IMG/VR virus record: IMGVR_UViG_3300044608_001003
Span: 1-38,375 of that record
Reading direction: 5' to 3' (one strand)
Length of the DNA: 38,375 nt
Origin: a virus
How positions within the stretch are numbered: the first letter of the stretch is position 1; each line of letters begins with the position of its first letter. The notes beneath the pieces are model-generated. The model was not told the DNA's origin. It saw only the letters and a program-made list of their open reading frames with translations, and did not search any database. Positions 6,102-11,729 of the stretch are shown here, one piece after another. The position numbers and the translations under genes were made by a program.

Positions 6102-6412
6102 TTCATACCATTTAGGCTTTTAATTAAATCAAAAAAAGCCTGTGCTGTAGATTCGCAAATAATCTCTTGAACCTCGGGTGAGGTGACCTGGGAAAGACCA
6201 GACACAAGATGGCTGATGTGTTGAGTTTCATGAAAAATAGTTAGCATCTGATCAGCGGGTGATAAATCTTTCCATACATGAATCGTGTTGGTGTTGAAGT
6301 CAACGCATCCTTCGCATTGAGCTCCAGCGACTTTGATAATATTTTCTTGGGAATCTAATTTTAGCTTGAATTTTCGGCCTAAGATTGAAACAGATTTTGG
6401 AAGTTTCTTCAT
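6098..6412 (-). CDS. Small HExxH metallopeptidase (ImmA/IrrE-like)
   Basis: This 104-residue protein has zinc motif FHETQHISH (about 64-72) and a downstream CESTAQAFFD that could supply the third ligand (Glu). It begins MKKLPKSVSILGRKFKL, a beta-rich start common in small phage zincins. In ICEBs1 and several prophages, ImmA proteases cleave an Xre-type repressor; the HTH gene at 5522 two genes downstream fits that idea, though no direct link is shown. It could instead be a domesticated peptidase of unknown target. Confidence 0.75.
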   Translation of the reverse strand: MKKLPKSVSILGRKFKLKLDSQENIIKVAGAQCEGCVDFNTNTIHVWKDLSPADQMLTIFHETQHISHLVSGLSQVTSPEVQEIICESTAQAFFDLIKSLNGMK

Positions 6413-6463
6413 GCCTTTTATTTTTGCATTATCGTGAGAAATCGAAACTAAAAATAAACCCGA

Positions 6464-7435
6464 CTATTTGAAAAATGATTTCCGAACATCTTTGTCAACT
6501 ACATTGGTCTTATCAATAAAGCACTTTTGACATTCTGAGCACCTATACATCTGAAACGCTCCAGACCTATTAAATTTAAACCCATTTTTATAAAATGATT
6601 TAGACCCACAGGAACAGACAGCTTCCCAGTAATTTGATTGAAATTTGATGCTAGGCTCCCAAGGAAGAAGCTTTTCAAAGACCATCTCGGTAACTTTAAC
6701 ATCGGTAATGTTATATTCTTTCATTGCGTTAAAAGCTTTTATGTTCCCTTTCATGGTTTCAGTCCAAAGTTCCATGCCGGAAAACTCGGAATGACTAGAC
6801 TTCTCAAGCTCACATTTAAGATACCTCGCCAGATGCTCCAGTTTGTTCGAGGTAAAGGCAAAGTGCTTCTTTGCTATCCTGAGTGTGTCCAATACTTCAA
6901 ACGGCTTTACGGGCGGTAATCCGTGTAATATGAACCTGGCATTAAGTTTCTTAAGATCGAACTTACCTATATTGTGACCGCAGACATAATCAGCTTCATC
7001 TAAAAGCTTGTGTACTTCAATTAGGATATTTTTATCATTGTTTTTAGGCTTAGCTTTACGCTGATCCCAATAGAATATTTCATCAGACTTGTACCACTTA
7101 GCAGCAAATGAAAGAACATACCAATCCTGTTCTATCTGATTTAACCCAACATTTTGATCATAGAGTCCCCAAACATGGGCCATAATGGAGCTTGTTTCAA
7201 TATCGAAGATAAGTATTTTTGGAGGTCTAATAATAACCTGAACTGGGTCGCTGGTATGAGGAGAAGGGTTTTGTTCTAATCCTGCTGCATCTACAATCTT
7301 GGAGTATTTATATTTATCTATTTGTCTTTTAGAAATGCCAGTATGAACAAATTCTCTTAGAGTAGGTGTTTTACCAAGCTCCCGAGCAAGTTCTCTTAGT
7401 TTAACAACTAGATCGTGGAACGTAACCTTTTCCAT
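6464..7435 (-). CDS. DEDD-family 3'-5' exonuclease (RNase H-like) with C-terminal zinc ribbon
   Basis: This 323-residue protein is the first gene of the leftward unit. The N-terminal 60 residues look like a homeodomain-type helical domain (GKTPTLREFVHTGISKRQID). The exonuclease core has FDIETS (about 76-81), GHNIGKFDLKKLNARF (middle) and YNITDVKVTEMVF (ExoIII), which give the four acidic metal ligands of DEDDy-type enzymes. The C-terminus carries CSCG and CSECQKCF, a zinc ribbon for nucleic acid binding. It probably trims single-stranded ends in replication or recombination. No good ribosome site precedes ATG 7435, which is notable given the long leader upstream. Confidence 0.85.
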   Translation of the reverse strand: MEKVTFHDLVVKLRELARELGKTPTLREFVHTGISKRQIDKYKYSKIVDAAGLEQNPSPHTSDPVQVIIRPPKILIFDIETSSIMAHVWGLYDQNVGLNQIEQDWYVLSFAAKWYKSDEIFYWDQRKAKPKNNDKNILIEVHKLLDEADYVCGHNIGKFDLKKLNARFILHGLPPVKPFEVLDTLRIAKKHFAFTSNKLEHLARYLKCELEKSSHSEFSGMELWTETMKGNIKAFNAMKEYNITDVKVTEMVFEKLLPWEPSIKFQSNYWEAVCSCGSKSFYKNGFKFNRSGAFQMYRCSECQKCFIDKTNVVDKDVRKSFFK

Positions 7436-7551
7436 ATAAGAATGGTTGCAGGTTTGAATAAGGAAGTCAAAAATTCATGATTTTCTTTCTTAATACAGTT
7501 CTTTTATATAAACCTAATAAATGCTTCTAGGAAAAAGGAATGAGAAGAGAA

Positions 7552-7576
7552 CTAAGATGAAAACAGTTCCTAAGAT
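7552..7576 (+). repeat. Paired direct repeats CTAAGATRAAAAC
   Basis: CTAAGATGAAAAC starts at 7552 and CTAAGATAAAAAC at 7570, 18 bp apart start to start. The 7-mer CTAAGAT occurs a third time at 7783. The spacing and location suggest iterons or regulator sites, but two close copies are little evidence. Confidence 0.4.
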
Positions 7577-7798
7577 AAAAACCTTATAACTTATTCATCC
7601 TGTCCTCACTCGCTTCTATAACCTAAAGCTGTTATGCTTCCCGGAGCCAAAGTTTATGAGCCTGTTTACTGACTAGAGCACGCAACCAAGTACGACCTTT
7701 CCAATGGGCAACGTGAAGGGCGAAACAGGAATCCCCCAGGGCCGTATAGATTTTATCCTCAAATTAATGGCAAATGTAAACTCTAAGATGCTGAAATA

Positions 7799-7819
7799 AC
7801 TGTACTAATATGGTACAGT
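7799..7819. promoter_or_regulatory. Operator-like dyad ACTGTAC-N7-GTACAGT
   Basis: Perfect 7-bp inverted arms with a 7-bp spacer, 21 bp in total, a size typical of phage Cro/CI-type or LexA-like sites. It overlaps the expected transcript start of the weak leftward promoter at 7823-7851. Confidence 0.55.
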
Positions 7820-7822
7820 CTC

Positions 7823-7851
7823 ATTATCGTACTATTTAAACCATTAATAAC
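7823..7851 (-). promoter_or_regulatory. Possible leftward promoter
   Basis: Minus-strand GATAAT (7828-7823) is a good -10. The -35 at 17 bp spacing is GTTATT, which is weak. Transcription would start near 7816, inside the dyad at 7799-7819, and give a leader of about 380 nt before the exonuclease gene at 7435. No better leftward promoter was found in the region. Confidence 0.25.
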
Positions 7852-7857
7852 ATAAAA

Positions 7858-7876
7858 TTATCTAATATTTAGATAA
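7858..7876. promoter_or_regulatory. Operator-like dyad TTATCTAA-TAT-TTAGATAA
   Basis: Perfect 8-bp arms about a 3-bp centre, between the two divergent promoters and about 30 bp upstream of the rightward -35. The core TAATATTTA is shared with the dyad at 3208-3222. Confidence 0.6.
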
Positions 7877-7907
7877 CAACAATCTAATTATTAATTAATT
7901 AAAAAGC

Positions 7908-7936
7908 TTGATTCGTAATACGTTTAAGAGTATAAT
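7908..7936 (+). promoter_or_regulatory. Rightward early promoter (sigma70 type)
   Basis: TTGATT (7908-7913), a 17-bp spacer, and TATAAT (7931-7936) form a near-consensus promoter, with a start expected near 7943 and a short leader carrying GGAGG before ATG 7966. The spacer contains CGTAATACG (7914-7922), a 9-bp dyad. TTCGTA (7912-7917) and TACGAA (7944-7949) form inverted arms around the -10, so repression at this promoter is plausible. Confidence 0.85.
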
Positions 7937-7965
7937 GGGTTTATACGAAACAACGGAGGTATAAA

Positions 7966-8232
7966 ATGAATGTATTTTTTAACAATGTAGGAATCGCAAA
8001 AGAAACTGAAAAAGCTTATTTACTTGTTTTTGGTACAGAAAAAACTGCATGGGTTCCAAAATCTGTAATTTACATAACTGATGTACAAGATACAAATTCT
8101 TATTACCTTGTTTGGAATGTTACTAAATACAACCCAGTTACTGGCGGAATGGTTGCAAAAAAATTTAATTATTCAAAAAAATGTAATGTTGAGATGCTTG
8201 GAAACTTTTACCTCAAAAATAAAGTAGCCTAA
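7966..8232 (+). CDS. First early protein, unknown function
   Basis: This 88-residue beta-rich protein (MNVFFNNVGIAKETEKAYLL start) has a small domain that includes TAWVPKSVI, reminiscent of SH3- or OB-like small folds, but I cannot place it in a family. It has an ideal ribosome site (GGAGG, 6 bases before ATG) and is the first gene after the strong promoter, so it is probably made early and in quantity. Host take-over functions are typical at this place, which is inference only. Confidence 0.8.
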   Translation: MNVFFNNVGIAKETEKAYLLVFGTEKTAWVPKSVIYITDVQDTNSYYLVWNVTKYNPVTGGMVAKKFNYSKKCNVEMLGNFYLKNKVA

Positions 8233-8233
8233 T

Positions 8234-8383
8234 ATGCCCGCTAAACTAAAAGGCAAAGAGGTCAGGGAAGTGACCTCGATTCGCCTAGAACCAGAAAAGA
8301 AAAAACAAATTATAAAACTTTATGGATCAGTTCAGAAATGGATTGATCATTGTTTGGTAGGTATTAAATGCAAGAAATCTTAA
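8234..8383 (+). CDS. Small ribbon-helix-helix-like protein
   Basis: ATG 8234 follows the previous stop by one base and encodes 49 residues. The stretch EVTSIRLEPEKKKQIIKLYG, followed by SVQKWIDHCL, matches the beta strand, helix, turn, helix plan of short ribbon-helix-helix DNA-binding proteins. The gene contains a perfect inverted repeat, GAGGTCA-N6-TGACCTC (8258-8277). It overlaps the next gene by 16 bp. A transcription regulator role is inferred from the fold pattern. Confidence 0.65.
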   Translation: MPAKLKGKEVREVTSIRLEPEKKKQIIKLYGSVQKWIDHCLVGIKCKKS

Positions 8384-8595
8384 TGTGTCCTAAATGTCGC
8401 TCAGAATTTGATTTACTTTACCAATCTGATGAAGTAGTTTCTCAGACGAAATGCAGATGCAGGTCAAATACTAAACTAATCAACGGTAAAAAACCGTTGG
8501 ACTATGCCTTGGAGGTACTAAATGAAGAATTTATTTCAAAAAATCAACGACATTCAAAAACAAGTAAAAACCGTTCACAAAGGTGGAACGGTTAA
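8368..8595 (+). CDS. Small zinc ribbon protein
   Basis: This 75-residue protein has CPKC at residues 7-10 and CRC around 29-31, a metal-binding knuckle. The C-terminus is basic (SKTSKNRSQRW). ATG 8368 is preceded by GGTAGGTATTAA. The last 74 bp overlap the start of the ERF gene in another frame, so this is real dual coding or the true protein ends sooner. Two hairpins lie in its 3' part. Confidence 0.65.
   Translation: MQEILMCPKCRSEFDLLYQSDEVVSQTKCRCRSNTKLINGKKPLDYALEVLNEEFISKNQRHSKTSKNRSQRWNG
8481..8593 (+). promoter_or_regulatory. Two hairpins with AACGGT/ACCGTT half-sites flanking the ERF start
   Basis: The first hairpin is CAACGGT (8481-8487), AAAAA, ACCGTTG (8493-8499). The second is AACCGTTC (8569-8576), a 9-nt loop, GAACGGTT (8586-8593). 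The same hexamer appears four times, as inverted pairs on each side of the ribosome site (GGAGG 8512-8516) and ATG 8522. They could act as protein sites or as RNA hairpins that tune translation. Confidence 0.5.
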
Positions 8596-9223
8596 GATTA
8601 ATGAAAAATCATCTTATTCTGCCGTTCTTCACGATGACGTAACAGCTTTACTTCACGACCCTGTCGCTAATGCTGGTATTGTTGCTATGTCACGAATGGA
8701 AAGCTGCGAGCTTGAGTCGTTTGAAGTTCAAAGGTCATACAACGGACAAACCACCAGTTCCCGTTCATATATGGTCAAAGTGTGGGCCTCTGTTACGTTT
8801 ATGAACAGCGATAACCCTACGGAACAGTTCCAAACCCAGTGTTTCGCCTATGCTATCGATTCCGGAGACAAGGCGACAGGGAAAGCTTATTCAATGGCTA
8901 TTAAATATTGCTACCTGAAGACGTTTATGCTTGAGTCTTGCGACGATGAGGAATCTAGGGATTATGAAAACTCTTGGAAGAATGAACCACTTATAAAACA
9001 ATATGAGCAAGTAAGCACAAATCCAGTTTATAACAGACAAGCTAGAGGAGATCAACCTAAGCCTACATTTCAGGTTGATGGCATTGGCCAGCAGCGACCA
9101 ATGGTAGGACTTGCTTCAGATGCTCAGAAAAATGCTTTAAAGAAGATGGGTATAAAATTCAATGACGACATTTCTAAGCAGGAAGCATCTGAACTAATAG
9201 CCCAAAACAATAAGAGGGGATAA
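8522..9223 (+). CDS. erf: ERF-family single-strand annealing recombinase
   Basis: This 233-residue protein has the ERF signature: a beta-rich core followed by YAIDSGDKATGKAYSMAIKY and then CYLKTFMLES (about 115-145). ERF proteins anneal complementary single strands and circularise or recombine phage DNA. A flexible linker (about 160-195) leads to a C-terminal helical domain, SDAQKNALKKMG to KQEASELIAQ. Next come SSB and an exonuclease, the usual partners. Strong ribosome site (GGAGG, 5 bases before ATG). With no polymerase or helicase gene seen, this recombination set is probably central to concatemer formation. Confidence 0.92.
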   Translation: MKNLFQKINDIQKQVKTVHKGGTVKINEKSSYSAVLHDDVTALLHDPVANAGIVAMSRMESCELESFEVQRSYNGQTTSSRSYMVKVWASVTFMNSDNPTEQFQTQCFAYAIDSGDKATGKAYSMAIKYCYLKTFMLESCDDEESRDYENSWKNEPLIKQYEQVSTNPVYNRQARGDQPKPTFQVDGIGQQRPMVGLASDAQKNALKKMGIKFNDDISKQEASELIAQNNKRG

Positions 9224-9355
9224 ATGAAGAAGCTTATCTATGCCGTGTTATCGGAGATGTACTGGCTATCAGAATGTGATGAACTCACTCAGGAAGAAAC
9301 GGATAAAATAAATGAAATGATTCTTTTTTTAGAGGGTCTAAAGGATAAAAAATGA
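9224..9355 (+). CDS. 43-residue helical protein
   Basis: ATG 9224 follows directly after the ERF stop, with GAGGGGATAA as ribosome site. The peptide (MKKLIYAVLSEMYWLSE start) is amphipathic and acidic, with helices around ELTQEETDKINEMILFLEGL. Function unknown. The ERF/SSB setting suggests a recombination accessory. Confidence 0.6.
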   Translation: MKKLIYAVLSEMYWLSECDELTQEETDKINEMILFLEGLKDKK

Positions 9356-9414
9356 CTCATTATCACCAAGATAATGCGTTTTTGAGCACAATATATCTCG
9401 TTACCAAACGATAA
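9352..9414 (+). CDS. Possible 20-residue peptide
   Basis: An ATGA overlap with the preceding stop opens a 20-codon frame (MTHYHQDNAFLS start) that ends 10 bp before the ssb start. No domain is visible. It may only be the leader of ssb. Confidence 0.2.
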   Translation: MTHYHQDNAFLSTIYLVTKR

Positions 9415-9424
9415 AAGGAAACAA

Positions 9425-9739
9425 ATGATCGCCGTAAGCAAGGCAACACTCCTAGGAGCTGCCTACAACCTAGAAATGAAAACTACTAAGACAGGCAAAT
9501 CCATGCTCAAATTCTCTCTACGCGTATGGCGACCACAGAAGGATGCTAAGGACAAGGTATCCTTCCTTCCGGTTGTAGCCTATGCCTCTGCTGCTGAAAT
9601 CCTAGGTAAATATATGGAGGACGGAAAACTTGTATACTTAGATTGCCAGATTGATACTTACAAGGATCATAATGGGGTTGAGAGGTTTCAGTTTATTGTC
9701 GAGCAGTTTAGCTTTCTTGGATCTAAGGAAGTCGCTTGA
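9425..9739 (+). CDS. ssb: Single-stranded DNA-binding protein
   Basis: This 104-residue protein has an OB fold: LGAAYNLEMKTTKTGKSMLKF, SLRVWRPQKD, FLPVVAYASAAEILGKYMEDG, KLVYLDCQIDTYKDHNGVERF, QFIVEQFSFL. This is the SSB core without the long acidic tail of bacterial SSB; it ends soon after the OB fold (GSKEVA). It coats ssDNA and works with the ERF protein upstream and exonucleases. AAAAGGAAACAA precedes ATG. Its final bases overlap the TTG start of the exonuclease. Confidence 0.93.
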   Translation: MIAVSKATLLGAAYNLEMKTTKTGKSMLKFSLRVWRPQKDAKDKVSFLPVVAYASAAEILGKYMEDGKLVYLDCQIDTYKDHNGVERFQFIVEQFSFLGSKEVA

Positions 9740-10404
9740 TCATTGTAACTGACCTTGAATCTACGAGTCTGAATGTCTTTGAAGCTGAGATAATCACTGG
9801 ATATTTTTGCCTTTTAGATGAGAATCTTAAAATTGTTGATACCAGGTTTATACAGTGCAATCCTTTTAAGTGGTCAGATGAGGCCGAGAAGATACACCGC
9901 ATAACAAGATCTCAGGCAGCGAAATATAAAAAGTTTAGCGAGGTTTATCAGGGTCTAATAGATTGGATTAACCTTTCTGGTGCGACTGAGATTTGGTGTC
10001 ATTCCAATTCTAAGATGTATGGAAAGATTGTTCCTTATGACTATGCTGTTCTCAGAATGAATATGCTTAATATGAGCGACTCTGCTTATTGGACAATCAA
10101 CAAACTTAAACCGTATTCAAGTCATTCACTGGCCAAGACGCAAAATCGCTTTACATTTGAAAGCAACTCACTTGATAATATTTGTAAACAACTTGGCATA
10201 AGACTTACTCATCACGACGCTGAATCAGATTGTCGAGCCACGGTTGAGATTATTAAACGGCTTTTACCGATGACTAGTCGGGAAGAGATATACAACTACG
10301 AGAGAGGTATTAATGAAGACTTTGAAAGACCTATCAAGAGAAATTCAAGAAAATCCAAACCAAGTTTCGGAGCTATTGACCAGCTTTCGGACAACATCAA
10401 CTGA
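9736..10404 (+). CDS. DnaQ-like (DEDDh) 3'-5' exonuclease
   Basis: This 222-residue protein has ExoI TDLEST (5-10), an ExoII region around YDYAVLRM, and ExoIII HHDAESDCRATVEI near residue 156, giving the DEDDh set with His. The start is TTG 9736, overlapping the ssb stop, with AAGGAAG at good spacing. It probably provides proofreading-like or recombination end-processing, acting on ssDNA near SSB. The last 30 codons overlap the next gene and are basic (KRNSRKSKPS). Confidence 0.88.
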   Translation: MIIVTDLESTSLNVFEAEIITGYFCLLDENLKIVDTRFIQCNPFKWSDEAEKIHRITRSQAAKYKKFSEVYQGLIDWINLSGATEIWCHSNSKMYGKIVPYDYAVLRMNMLNMSDSAYWTINKLKPYSSHSLAKTQNRFTFESNSLDNICKQLGIRLTHHDAESDCRATVEIIKRLLPMTSREEIYNYERGINEDFERPIKRNSRKSKPSFGAIDQLSDNIN

Positions 10405-10684
10405 GATAAGGGATTTTTTGTTTTCGATGCGCCAAGTTCCTGCTTATATTGTTCCGGCGTTAATAGAAACATTTGCAATCAATCATCGTGAAAACGATCC
10501 AAAAACTATTAGGGATTTAATGACCAGCGAGATATATATTGGGTCGATGTTTGTTCTTAAAGATGATTTGTCAGATTGGTCATACCAGGGAGTATCGACA
10601 TCTGGTAAGCCGATGTGTAGACCAATTAATTCTGCTCTAATAATGGAACTAGACCCAGAGAAGGAAATAACCCATGTTTTTTAA
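10313..10684 (+). CDS. Unknown 123-residue early protein
   Basis: I do not recognise this protein (MKTLKDLSREIQENPNQVSE start), which is mainly helical with a C-terminal segment SDWSYQGVSTSGKPMCRPIN. GAGAGGTATTA precedes ATG. It overlaps the exonuclease gene by 92 bp in a different frame and its own end overlaps the next gene by 11 bp. Confidence 0.65.
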   Translation: MKTLKDLSREIQENPNQVSELLTSFRTTSTEIRDFLFSMRQVPAYIVPALIETFAINHRENDPKTIRDLMTSEIYIGSMFVLKDDLSDWSYQGVSTSGKPMCRPINSALIMELDPEKEITHVF

Positions 10685-10832
10685 TATATCCATTTATGCT
10701 GCGTTTATGATTTTGGGGTATCATTTAGGAAATGTTACAGGATTTAAGCGTGGTGCTGAGTCGGTAGACTTTGAGCGATATGTGGCCCAACAAAAAATAA
10801 ATCAGTGCATGAGAATAGTGAGAGCAGAATGA
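10674..10832 (+). CDS. Small membrane protein
   Basis: A 52-residue peptide starts MFFNISIYAAFMILGYHLGN, one membrane helix, then a soluble tail (VTGFKRGAESVDFERYVAQQ) that could be a short coiled coil. It overlaps the gene before by 11 bp and the gene after by 4 bp (ATGA). Function unknown. Confidence 0.5.
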   Translation: MFFNISIYAAFMILGYHLGNVTGFKRGAESVDFERYVAQQKINQCMRIVRAE

Positions 10833-10909
10833 AGTTTATGATTGCATACCTCATAGCCTGTATAATCTTTGCAATCATTGTTGCGTGGCATACGCCAATC
10901 GGAATGTAA
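10829..10909 (+). CDS. 26-residue membrane peptide
   Basis: ATG 10829 overlaps the upstream stop and encodes MKFMIAYLIACIIFAIIVAW followed by HTPIGM, a single hydrophobic helix. The stop TAA shares its last base with the methyltransferase ATG. Function unknown. Together with the gene before it, this forms a tandem of tiny membrane proteins. Confidence 0.45.
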   Translation: MKFMIAYLIACIIFAIIVAWHTPIGM

Positions 10910-11727
10910 TGCGAGCTCTTTCATTGTTTACTGGTTACGGCGGAATAGACTTGGCATTGGAGGACTATGTTAGACCAATCATGTATTGTGAGATTGAAAA
11001 ATATTGCCAAGGAATCATCCTCTCAAGAATGGATGACGGAACTCTCCCATTCGCTCCAATCTGGAATGACGTTACAACACTGGACGGAAACAAACTTAGA
11101 GACCTGGTTGACATTATTTACGGTGGATTCCCCTGTCAGGATCTCTCTGTTGCAGGAAAGGGTGCAGGATTGGCAGGAAAGCGAAGCGGCCTTTTTACAG
11201 AGATCATTCGACTCGCAGAAGAAGCATCCCCTACTTTCATCTTCCTTGAAAATGTGCCAGCAATTAGAACAAGAGGATCACTCCAAGTTCAAGAAGCACT
11301 GGCCAGCATCGGGTATGATACTCGATGGTGTACTTTATCCGCTTCCGAAGTTGGTGCAAACCATAAAAGAGAAAGATGGTTCTGCCTCGCTAAGAAAAGA
11401 GATGTATCCAACACCAACGGCGAAGACCTATGGAAGCAATCAAACAGATTCTCCAAATGCGAAGGTGCGGCAATCTCTGGATACAATGGCAAGAAAGAAT
11501 ACTTGGCCAACACCAGCGGCGAGAGATTGGAAAGACAACGGCAAGTCACCAGCAGAATTAAAGATAAACTCAACAACATTAGCGACTCACGCTGGTGGTC
11601 AACTGAACCCGATGTGGGTAGAGTGGCTAATGGGGTTGCCTTTAGGGTGGACAGAATTAAAGCCTTGGGTAACGGAGTTGTTCCGATTCAAGTCAAAACA
11701 GCGTTTGAAATCTTAATTGGAATTTAA
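10909..11727 (+). CDS. dcm: DNA (cytosine-5) methyltransferase
   Basis: This 272-residue protein has the standard C5 motif order: I, FTGYGGIDLAL (7-17, AdoMet); IV, GGFPCQDLS (72-80, catalytic Cys76); VI, ENVP (114-117); VIII, NHKRERWFCLA (151-161); and IX-X, RIKALGNGVVPIQ near the end. Residues about 162-245 form the target recognition region, with WWSTEPDVGRVANGVAFRVD just before motif X. No endonuclease partner is seen, so it most likely masks phage DNA from host restriction. I start at ATG 10909, which fits the MRALSLF beginning of the family; an in-frame GTG at 10885 would add 8 residues. A second long frame lies inside this gene. Confidence 0.93.
   Translation: MRALSLFTGYGGIDLALEDYVRPIMYCEIEKYCQGIILSRMDDGTLPFAPIWNDVTTLDGNKLRDLVDIIYGGFPCQDLSVAGKGAGLAGKRSGLFTEIIRLAEEASPTFIFLENVPAIRTRGSLQVQEALASIGYDTRWCTLSASEVGANHKRERWFCLAKKRDVSNTNGEDLWKQSNRFSKCEGAAISGYNGKKEYLANTSGERLERQRQVTSRIKDKLNNISDSRWWSTEPDVGRVANGVAFRVDRIKALGNGVVPIQVKTAFEILIGI
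10967..11716 (+). CDS. Overlapping second frame in the methyltransferase gene
   Basis: A 249-codon open frame, shifted +1 relative to the methyltransferase, covers 750 of its 819 bp. Its product has order I would not expect by chance: a GMILDGVLYPLP motif, two WPTP/YPTP repeats (EMYPTPTAKTYG and TWPTPAARDWKDNG), and GGQLNPMWVEWLMGLPLGWTE. I remember these motifs from predicted proteins next to or inside phage C5 methyltransferases. The bases encoding LNPMWVEWLMGLP also encode the methyltransferase's TEPDVGRVANGV. ATG 10967 is only the first ATG; no ribosome site is clear, so frameshift expression or an internal start is possible. Product function unknown. Confidence 0.45.
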   Translation: MLDQSCIVRLKNIAKESSSQEWMTELSHSLQSGMTLQHWTETNLETWLTLFTVDSPVRISLLQERVQDWQESEAAFLQRSFDSQKKHPLLSSSLKMCQQLEQEDHSKFKKHWPASGMILDGVLYPLPKLVQTIKEKDGSASLRKEMYPTPTAKTYGSNQTDSPNAKVRQSLDTMARKNTWPTPAARDWKDNGKSPAELKINSTTLATHAGGQLNPMWVEWLMGLPLGWTELKPWVTELFRFKSKQRLKS

Positions 11728-11729
11728 AA

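Larger units (their letters stand above)
7436..7965. promoter_or_regulatory. Divergent control region (530 bp, no protein gene)
   Basis: This lies between the leftward unit (starts 7435) and the rightward unit (starts 7966). From left to right: an AT-rich leader; two CTAAGATRAAAAC repeats (7552, 7570); a GC-richer segment at about 7630-7745 with pairing potential, including CCTGTTT 7661-7667 with AAACAGG 7723-7729 and CACG/CGTG inside it; a third CTAAGAT (7783); dyads at 7799-7819 and 7858-7876; and a rightward promoter at 7908-7936. I see no tRNA, CRISPR or protein gene. The GC-richer segment may be a structured leader RNA, an antitermination element, or the replication origin; the sequence alone does not decide. 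Confidence 0.8.

Noticed and set aside
7436-7520. TTGACT on the minus strand near 7463 as the leftward promoter
   Set aside because: No -10 hexamer is found at 16-18 bp spacing; the sequence there is CAACCAT-like, so I prefer the GATAAT site near 7823, itself only weak.
7630-7760. tRNA, tmRNA, RNase P, SRP or 6S RNA in the GC-richer segment
   Set aside because: I looked for a T-arm, anticodon arm and the conserved cores of these RNAs on both strands and found none convincing; only short helices are visible.
11289-11579. Leftward open frame opposite the methyltransferase
   Set aside because: It has no ribosome site or motifs and is the antisense of a region already open in two rightward frames.
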